Assembly: GCA_034096865.1 (NCBI GenBank)
Contig: JAWQFJ010000498.1
Location: 118,501-182,500, forward strand
DNA length: 64,000 nucleotides
Origin: Theodoxus fluviatilis
Taxonomy: Eukaryota > Mollusca > Gastropoda > Cycloneritida > Neritidae
Direction of reading: 5' to 3'
The notes under the pieces are model-generated. The model was not told the DNA's origin. It did not search any database and saw only the letters and a program-made list of their open reading frames with translations. Each line of letters begins with the position of its first letter. The first letter of the stretch is position 1. The position numbers were made by a program, and so were the translations under genes. Shown piece by piece: positions 57,754 through 64,000 of the stretch.

Positions 57754-57895
57754 TGTCACGACAAAAAAGTTTATCCTGCCAAAAACGTTTGCAGATATAA
57801 ATAGAACAGTGCAATCTATTTCAGTTGACTGGAGGTTCCCAGATCTATTTATATCGATATAGCTTATTGCAGGACAATTGTTCATTGTCGTGACA
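57754..57895. mobile_element. 142-bp MITE
   Basis: Perfect 11-bp terminal inverted repeats TGTCACGACAA / TTGTCGTGACA and an exact flanking direct repeat AGGGG (57749-57753, 57896-57900). In the last intron of the mucin-like gene, 60 bp upstream of its acceptor. Confidence 0.75.
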
Positions 57896-58199
57896 AGGGG
57901 GTTCTGACTCGAACAGTGTTGTTCATCCCCCAACAGAAAGTGTCGGGATCATCAGATGACAAGGAGGGGAAAGTGGGAAGTGAACTATGGCTTTTGTAAT
58001 GAACTGAAAATGGCAGAGATCGAGAATGATTCAAGATCACGTGACTTGTAAGTGAGTTACTTCAGAACATTGATCAAGATGAAGACAGGACGAAGGCAAG
58101 GAGGAAAACAAGAAATGTATTGAAATGAACAGAAAAGGGTAGAGAAGAATAAGAAAAATGAAAAGAGGAGGAATGACGCAAACAGAAAAAAATGAAGAT

Positions 58200-59700
58200 G
58201 GCGAACTAAAAGATGAAACTGAAAAGAAAGCGAGAGTAAATATTTATTAAATAAATAACTTGACAGGTTGACTGATGGCTGCATGGATGCGAAATGAGTG
58301 CAGTGTTAGAAATGACCAAATGCCGTTTTCCTTGCAAAGACTCCCTACATAGAAAAGGGCCCTATGGGTTGGGGGTAAGAACACTCACCATGTCTCCCTA
58401 CGCTATCAGCAACAGGCGAATGACTATGGAAATCGAGACTTGACTGGGTGTTACTCTAACCAGCTCTAGAGAACTGGTAGTCAACAGTCTCACTTAGCCT
58501 ACATAGGATGTTACTCTAACCAGGTCTAGAGAACTGGTAGTCAACAGTCTCACATAGCCTACATAGGCTGTTACTCTAACCAGCTCTAGAGAACTGGTAG
58601 TCAACAGTCTCACTTAGCCTACATAGGATGTTACTCTAACCAGGTCTAGAGAACTGGTAGTCAACAGTCTCACATAGCCTACATAGGCTGTTACTCTGAC
58701 CAGCTCTAGAGAACTGGTAGTCAACAGTCTCACATAGCCTACATAGGCTGTTACTCTGACCAGCTCTAGAGAACTGGTAGTCAACAGTCTCACATAGCCT
58801 ACATAGGCTGTTACTCTAACCAGCTCTAGAGAACTGGTAGTCAACAGTCTCACATAGCCTACATAGGCTGTTACTCTGACCAGCTTTAGAGAACTGGTAG
58901 TCAACAGTCTCACATAGCCTACATAGGCTGTTACTCTAACCAGGTCTAGAGAACTGGTAGTCAACAGTCTCACATAGCCTACATAGGCTGTTACTCTAAC
59001 CAGCTCTAGAGAACTGGTAGTCAACATGCAGTCTCACATAGCCTACATAGGATGTTACTCTAACCAGGTCTAGAGAACTGGTAGTCAATAGTCTCACATA
59101 GCCTACATAGGCTGTTACTCTGACCAGCTTTAGAGAACTGGTAGTCAACAGTCTCACATAGCCTACATAGGCTGTTACTCTAACCAGCTCTAGAGAACTG
59201 GTAGTCAACAGTCTCACATAGCCTACATAGGCTGTTACTCTGACCAGCTTTAGGGAACTGGTAGTCAACAGTCTCACATAGCCTACATAGGCTGTTACTC
59301 TAACCAGCTCTAGAGAACCGGTAGTCAACAGTCTCACATAGCCTACATAGGCTGTTACTCTAACCAGCTTTAGAGAACTGGTAGTCAATAGTCTTACATA
59401 GCCTACATAGGATGTTACTCTAACCAGCTCTTAGAGAACTGGTAGTCAACAGTCTCACATAGCCTACATAGGATGTTACTCTAACCAGGTCTAGAGAACT
59501 GGTAGTCAATAGTCTTACATGGCCTACATAGGCTAATAGACCATACAACTTCATTCATTCATTTGTTCCTTGTTTATTTCATTTGTTCATTCGTTCGTTC
59601 ATCTATCCATTTTATTCGTGCATTCATCCATCATTTGCTCATTCATCCATCCATTCATTCATCCATTCGTTCATTCATCTGCCTGTTCATTCCATGGAAA
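58200..59700 (+). repeat. SINE-like repeat with internal 60-bp expansion
   Basis: The body from 58200 matches the inverted copy at 34428-34650 and continues with the family order (cctatgggttgggggtaaga, gcgaatgactatggaaatcg). From 58445 to 59545 an internal segment is tandemly repeated, and the copy then ends with a normal tail, caacttcattcattcatttg, and CATT/CATCC repeats to 59700. Confidence 0.75.
58445..59545 (+). repeat. 60-bp array, ~18 copies
   Basis: Unit tgttactctaaccagctcta + gagaactggtagtcaacagt + ctcacatagcctacataggc. Variants alternate between ctctaacc/ctctgacc, agctcta/aggtcta/agcttta and ggctg/ggatg. cttagcctacataggatgtt links it to the SINE-like tail. Confidence 0.96.
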
Positions 59701-59715
59701 GGCACAGACACTGAC

Positions 59716-59794
59716 CTCTTTCTGACTCCCATGACGGTGGCCACTACGGCTGCTAGAATGATGATGACGCCCACTATGACCATCAGAATGACCA
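59716..59794 (-). CDS. Mucin-like membrane protein, transmembrane exon
   Basis: Minus strand; acceptor ccatttctcactgcag, donor AAAGAG|GTCAGT; in phase 1, out phase 2. It encodes VILMVIVGVIIILAAVVATV then MGVRK, a clear transmembrane helix followed by a basic stop-transfer signal. Both phases agree with the neighbouring exons. Confidence 0.88.
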
Positions 59795-60241
59795 CTGCAG
59801 TGAGAAATGGCGCCGTCACAGTAGGGTCAACCGTAGACACTCATAGAAGTTGTGAGTGTCTTTGGGTCAACGTAATGCTTCTGCTATATCAATCTCATAG
59901 ATACAGTATGATCGAGAAACGATATTCTGGGGTAGGGGTTGGGGGCGAGGGTGGGGGGGCGGGGAAATTCGAGAAGTGATTATTGATAAGAGCTGTGAAC
60001 AAGGAGCAATTAGCGTTTTGTGTGTAGTTCGCATGTGAGTGAAATATCAAATGAAAATACTGCTTTACACACTTCATTTCTTCATCCAACCCTTCGAGTG
60101 GAGGAGGATTGCACACTGCAGTAGACAGAGATTTATGTCATTGGACCTATGGTCAATGAAACGCACAACAGTACTCTTGCCAGCCAACTTCCTAACAGCA
60201 GATACCCTGCAAGCTGAATAGCATAGGAAACATTGGCCATG

Positions 60242-60243
<2 letters not shown>

Positions 60244-60274
<31 letters not shown>

Positions 60275-60335
60275 GATAATGACGACAATGGTAATGATAA
60301 CAACGACGACGGCGATGACCACGATCATGATAACA
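60244..60335 (+). repeat. (GAT)n/(GAC)n tract
   Basis: gatgatgatgatgatggtga and related triplets in the intron of the mucin-like gene. Confidence 0.9.
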
Positions 60336-60659
60336 ACAATGATGTCTGAATAGGAGATTATGCCAGAACAAAACTTAATGTAACCATTATGCTTTTTTTT
60401 TCGGCCAAGCTTTTGCGGAGATACATGTAGGCCATGCCATGGCAGGGAGCTTGATAAACGTATGAACTGAAGAAGAACGATCGTCATAGTGGTCGTACGA
60501 ACTTGTCACTGAAGGCTTCTAAATATCTCCAATTACACATACGAACTTTATAGTGAGGGCCTTTAACACTCTCTACTGTCTGTTATGAAGGGTTTACTTA
60601 TTACATGAATGAAAAGGCAGACACCGTCATATCACTTTAAAGAGGAAACGGAAACTCAC

Positions 60660-61259
60660 AGGCCAGCATGCCCTGACTTAGTCCTGCGCCTGCCGTACTG
60701 GCTGACGAGGGAGATGGCTCTGCAGTGGCGTTCGTTGTCTCACTCGTGGAGACCTCGATCCCGTTTTCAGGAGTTGTCTGTTCTTGAGGAGTTATTTCCC
60801 CTGAACTACCAGCAGAGCTGTCGCTGGAAGGGTTCTGAGTTGTTGGGGATTGTGTGGTGGGGGGCTGGGTGGGTGGTGACATGGTGGGTGGTGACTGGGT
60901 GGGTGGTGACTGGGTGGGTGGTGACATGGTGGGTGGTGACTGGGTGGGTGGTGACTGGGTAGGCGAGGAGGCGGAGGACGTGGTAGGGGATTCTGTCGTT
61001 GGGTTGATAGTGGTGGGGGATGTGGTACTAGTGATAGTGGTGGGGGATGTGGTACTAGTGATAGTGGTGGGGGATGTGGTACTAGTGATAGTGGTGGGAA
61101 TTGTGGTTGTAAATGGTGTTGTGGTAGGCGCAGTAGTGGTGGTGGTAGACATGGTAGTTGTGGTGGGAGTGGTAGTGGTGGGACTGGTAGTGGTGGAGAC
61201 TGTGGTAGTCAGGGGAAAACCATCGCAAACAACTTGAATGCTGTCGTTCGATTGCACAT
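60660..61259 (-). CDS. Mucin-like membrane protein, Thr/Ser/Pro-rich exon
   Basis: Minus strand; acceptor tgatctttcttgcag, donor GGCCT|GTGAGT; phase 1 in and out. The 600-bp exon begins VQSNDSIQVVCDGFPL, perhaps the end of an upstream folded domain with its Cys, then about 130 residues of Thr-rich mucin-type sequence with tandem TITSTTSPT units (27 bp, three copies) and QSPPTQSPPTMSPPT repeats, then an acidic stretch, EITPQEQTTPENGIEVSTSE. Such stalks are heavily O-glycosylated at the cell surface. The 5' exons, with signal peptide, are upstream and were not found in the window. Confidence 0.88.
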
Positions 61260-61366
61260 CTGCAAGAAAGATCAAGGACTGATGCCAAACCAATGACGAA
61301 TGCTAACCGGGATGTCTTACACGAAACGACTTGCAACAATAGAAACATGAATTTCTTCCATACAAT

Positions 61367-61371
<5 letters not shown>

Positions 61372-61444
<73 letters not shown>
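61372..61444 (+). repeat. (GA)n microsatellite
   Basis: About 36 GA units in the intron upstream of the Thr-rich exon. Confidence 0.97.
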
Positions 61445-61449
<5 letters not shown>

Positions 61450-61610
61450 AACTATTGGTGGGGCCTCCGGCCCAATCCAAACAGTAAGTTTTCCAAAAGT
61501 TATCCAAAACAAACTTTTGTCGATAAGAACTTAATTTTTAAAAATTCACAAAACAAGGTCAAGACTGGCAACCAGTCATGCAAAGTTTTGCGAGTACAGA
61601 GGCAATAAAG

Positions 61611-62160
61611 TCACTTTCTGCGAGCGAAAGTCCGAAATGTCTCTGGTTTTCGTGCTTTCTGCGCATTCTGGGCTGGATTCGTTGAAGGCCTGCTTCTTGT
61701 CACCCTCGTGCTGCCCGTGTTGCATGAGACGCTGCCACTGCTGTTTTGTCTGGCAGTCAGCTGTTGGGTGCCCCGCAATGAGGCTGCTGTGATGGTGGAA
61801 AACTCAGCTGATGAAGGGAGGCGCGTCTGACGTGTAGATCTTGCTGGCTTGCTGGTGGAATTGTCAACAGATGGAACAATGGCTGGACCACACTCTGCTA
61901 GCGGCGGAGTTTCCTCAGAGTCCTCACCAAGATCCAAGGTACCAGGGGGTCCCGTGTTACTTCCACTTGTGTCAGGCTTCTTTTCCTGTCTCGTGCGTTC
62001 AACTGCTGCTGTTATTGACCGCTTCGAAACGAGCATCGAAGCCCCTCATCCACTTATCTTCCTCAAATGGATGACCCTTAGAAACAGTGGCACTGATGGA
62101 GGCATCATTTGGAGAGGAGTCTGTCAGCATCTCCGATACATCATTTTCTTCTGAGAGGAC
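61611..62160 (-). other. Broken frame, possible retroelement ORF1 piece
   Basis: A minus frame from 62160 (HPFEEDKWMRGFDARFEAVN) stops near 62005 and is overlapped by a second frame, 62036-61611, rich in Ser, Thr and Arg (STRQTRLPSSAEFSTITAAS). The first piece resembles the leader of LINE ORF1 proteins, but I cannot confirm it. Continuous coding would need a frameshift. Confidence 0.3.
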
Positions 62161-63153
62161 TGCTTTATTTTGCCACGAAATATGGTGTCGCCGAGAAGGT
62201 CACGGTCGTTGTAGGGGGGAAGGACGATGTCGAGGCACGGGAACATCGTGCAGCATCAGACGCTCTCGCAAATGGTATTCGCGGTAATTTCATCATTTTT
62301 TTCGACTAAATTAGAGAAATTCGCTCTCTCACCCAAGGCTCTGTGTTTCTGGGCACGCAACTGGTCACGTCGAAGCTGTGCAGGAGGTTTTCTTCTCCAG
62401 TGTCCGTGTGGAGTATGAGGAGCGAGTAATGGCTACCCGTCACTTACGGTTGAGAGTGAGTCTTTCCGTCATTCAGCGCCTCACTCTCAACCGTCTGGCA
62501 ACTTCTCTTTGAGAAACACCATCCTGGGCCCAACCCAGGGCTCGGCCACAATCAACAGTCCTCAGCTTTCTTCTTGCGACCATGTCTTTCTCTGCAGTGA
62601 TTTGGTAACATTTTCGTTTCCCTCTTTATCCAACTACCGTTGAAAACTGTTCATGGGACATTGGTCGGGCACGTGCATTTTGTTTTTTTATTTCAACAGC
62701 CATGTGTTACAAATGTAACGGGTCAGCGATTTGCATTCTTTTTCCCAAAAACGGCTTCGTTGTACCGCACGTGAACGCTTTTTCAACAAAGGGTAACGCG
62801 CTAAAGGCCCCTTCACACTGCAGAATAATGTCATACGCAACCACTGTCAAGCTTATGTCTGGTAACTCCTTTTTTCAGTTAGCATTGCAACAAATTGTAA
62901 TTTCATAAAATTTCAAGAGTGACCCTTAACTTATTGCGACTAGTGTACCTTTGGAGGGGGAGTTTTTGACGACTTCTTCAGTGTGTCTGCGATGTCTTGT
63001 AGCGTAGTTGCGGGCTTCGTTCCCCCTCATGCATCCGGCACGGAAATCAGGTGGCGGCGGCACGTAGTGAGCCTGATCTATGCGTGGGTGTGTTTCTGTG
63101 GCAGGTCTGTAGGAGCAGTCCCTGTCAAGGTTTCCCCCTCTCGTCTCGTAATC
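62161..63153. other. No gene seen; contains a long perfect hairpin
   Basis: No domain signs. A perfect 15-bp hairpin lies at 62446-62494; see the separate entry. Confidence 0.45.
62446..62494. repeat. Perfect 15-bp inverted repeat
   Basis: ACGGTTGAGAGTGAG (62446-62460), 19-base loop, CTCACTCTCAACCGT (62480-62494). Confidence 0.9.
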
Positions 63154-64000
63154 TCACGTACCGTAGTGTACCGGTCCCCGAGAGTGATGCTGCTCCTTTC
63201 CTTGTGCTGCCAACAGCGGTGTGCCACGGGCACAGACATGTTGGTCTTCGTCTAAGCTGCTGCAATAGGCGAACGGCAAGTAACCTTCGGCGTGCTGCTG
63301 GGTATCTTGTCTTGGTCTCCCCCATGTACCCTGGGTTACTGGTGCCCGAGACTGGTGCTGCTTCATTCCTTGCGATACCAATAGTGGTGTGCCACTGGGA
63401 TCGCCATGTAGATTCTCGTCGAGGTTGCTGTAATAGTCGAACGGCAAGCTAGTTTCTACGTGCTGCTGAAAATCTTGGCTCGGTCTCCATGTACCATGTG
63501 TTACCGGTCCCTGAGACGGGTGCTGCTTCATTCCTTGTGATACCAAAAGTGGTGTGCCACTGGGAGAGCCATGACGGTTTTTGTCGAGGTTGCTGTAGTA
63601 GGCAAACGGCAAAGAAGTTTCGATGTTGCCGAATATCTTGGCTTGGTCTCCTCCATGTATCGGTCCCAGATTTTCTTGTACCATTATGTCTCGGATGGTA
63701 CTGGTGTCTTGTAGAAGTAGTTGTTTGAGGCAAAGCCTGTTGTTTCTGAAGTATGCATGGTGTCCCTCGCGGCGGAGCTCTCGGAGAGTTTGGGCTTGAC
63801 TAGGCGCGAGTTCTCCCGAGATTCTTACTCCCAGTCTTCTGAGGGGGTCGCGGCCGTATTTCAGCAGGTTCATTTTGTTCAAGAACGTGTTGAGTTCTAC
63901 AAGAACCGGACGCCTTCCCTGTGATCTACCACTTGTGGCACCAAGTCTTTGCACCCGCTTGATGTCTTTCTCAGACCAGGCAGCTCCGAGTACGGTTTCG
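63154..64000 (-). CDS. LINE ORF1-like protein, partial
   Basis: Minus-strand frame open from the right edge to a stop at 63154-63156. The first part has the ORF1 signature: AAWSEKDIKRVQRLGATSGR, then RRPVLVELNTFLNKMNLLKY, LRRLGVRISGELAPSQAQTL and GHHAYFRNNRLCL, as in the C-terminal domain of L1-type ORF1 nucleic-acid-binding proteins. It is followed by three degenerate units of about 55 residues, each with (E)TSLPFAYYSNLD..H and SGTPLLVSQGMKQH. The repeated tail is unusual for ORF1. No polymerase is in the window. Confidence 0.6.
   Translation of the reverse strand, partial: ETVLGAAWSEKDIKRVQRLGATSGRSQGRRPVLVELNTFLNKMNLLKYGRDPLRRLGVRISGELAPSQAQTLRELRREGHHAYFRNNRLCLKQLLLQDTSTIRDIMVQENLGPIHGGDQAKIFGNIETSLPFAYYSNLDKNRHGSPSGTPLLVSQGMKQHPSQGPVTHGTWRPSQDFQQHVETSLPFDYYSNLDENLHGDPSGTPLLVSQGMKQHQSRAPVTQGTWGRPRQDTQQHAEGYLPFAYCSSLDEDQHVCARGTPLLAAQGKEQHHSRGPVHYGT

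Overview
The window looks like intron-rich, repeat-dense genomic DNA from an animal. Exons are short (46-528 bp), separated by 0.1-9 kb introns, and all carry AG/GT splice sites. DNA transposons, SINE-like repeats and very large minisatellites fill most of the rest. A mollusc or other lophotrochozoan is my guess from the general look of the repeats; nothing in the window proves it. There is no bacterial-style gene organisation.

Two genes of the host can be assembled. (1) On the + strand, 324-47836, sixteen exons encode the C-terminal ~928 residues of a multi-Tudor-domain protein. All fifteen junctions are phase-compatible. It has the end of one extended Tudor domain, then three more Tudor domains, the last with a canonical WYRG...DYGN core, and a Ser/Pro-rich tail. 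Its 5' part lies beyond the left edge. Proteins of this family (TDRD1, TDRD6, TDRD15, RNF17, Drosophila Tudor) scaffold PIWI/piRNA complexes in germ cells. (2) On the - strand, 61259-57511, three exons encode the C-terminal part of a mucin-like single-pass membrane protein: a Thr/Ser/Pro-rich stalk, a transmembrane helix and a short cytoplasmic tail. The two genes converge; 47.8-57.5 kb lies between their stop codons.

Mobile DNA: five elements with TTAA target duplications and matching ends (piggyBac type) sit in or near the Tudor gene introns. One of them (20365-24983) has a two-exon, apparently intact 694-residue transposase. Six copies of a Helentron-like element packed with TCAAGGTCA motifs are present. 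Four elements share CAGACCTG ends and perfect 6-bp target duplications. There are also several foldback/MITE elements, a SINE-like family, and a LINE ORF1 fragment at the right edge. Nesting is frequent.

Tandem repeats: arrays with units of 76 bp (about 3.6 kb), 54 bp (about 3.2 kb), 52 bp, 60 bp, 61 bp, 66 bp, 75 bp, 46/35 bp and 24 bp, plus long GT, CT, CCCT and trinucleotide tracts. The most striking pattern is that three arrays are built from exon edges: one copies a 3' splice acceptor with the start of its exon (30.2-30.65 kb), one copies an exon end with its 5' splice donor (45.2-46.2 kb), and one copies the last coding segment and stop codon of the mucin-like gene (56.5-57.55 kb). Nearly all of the very long open frames in the window are by-products of repeat units whose length is divisible by three.
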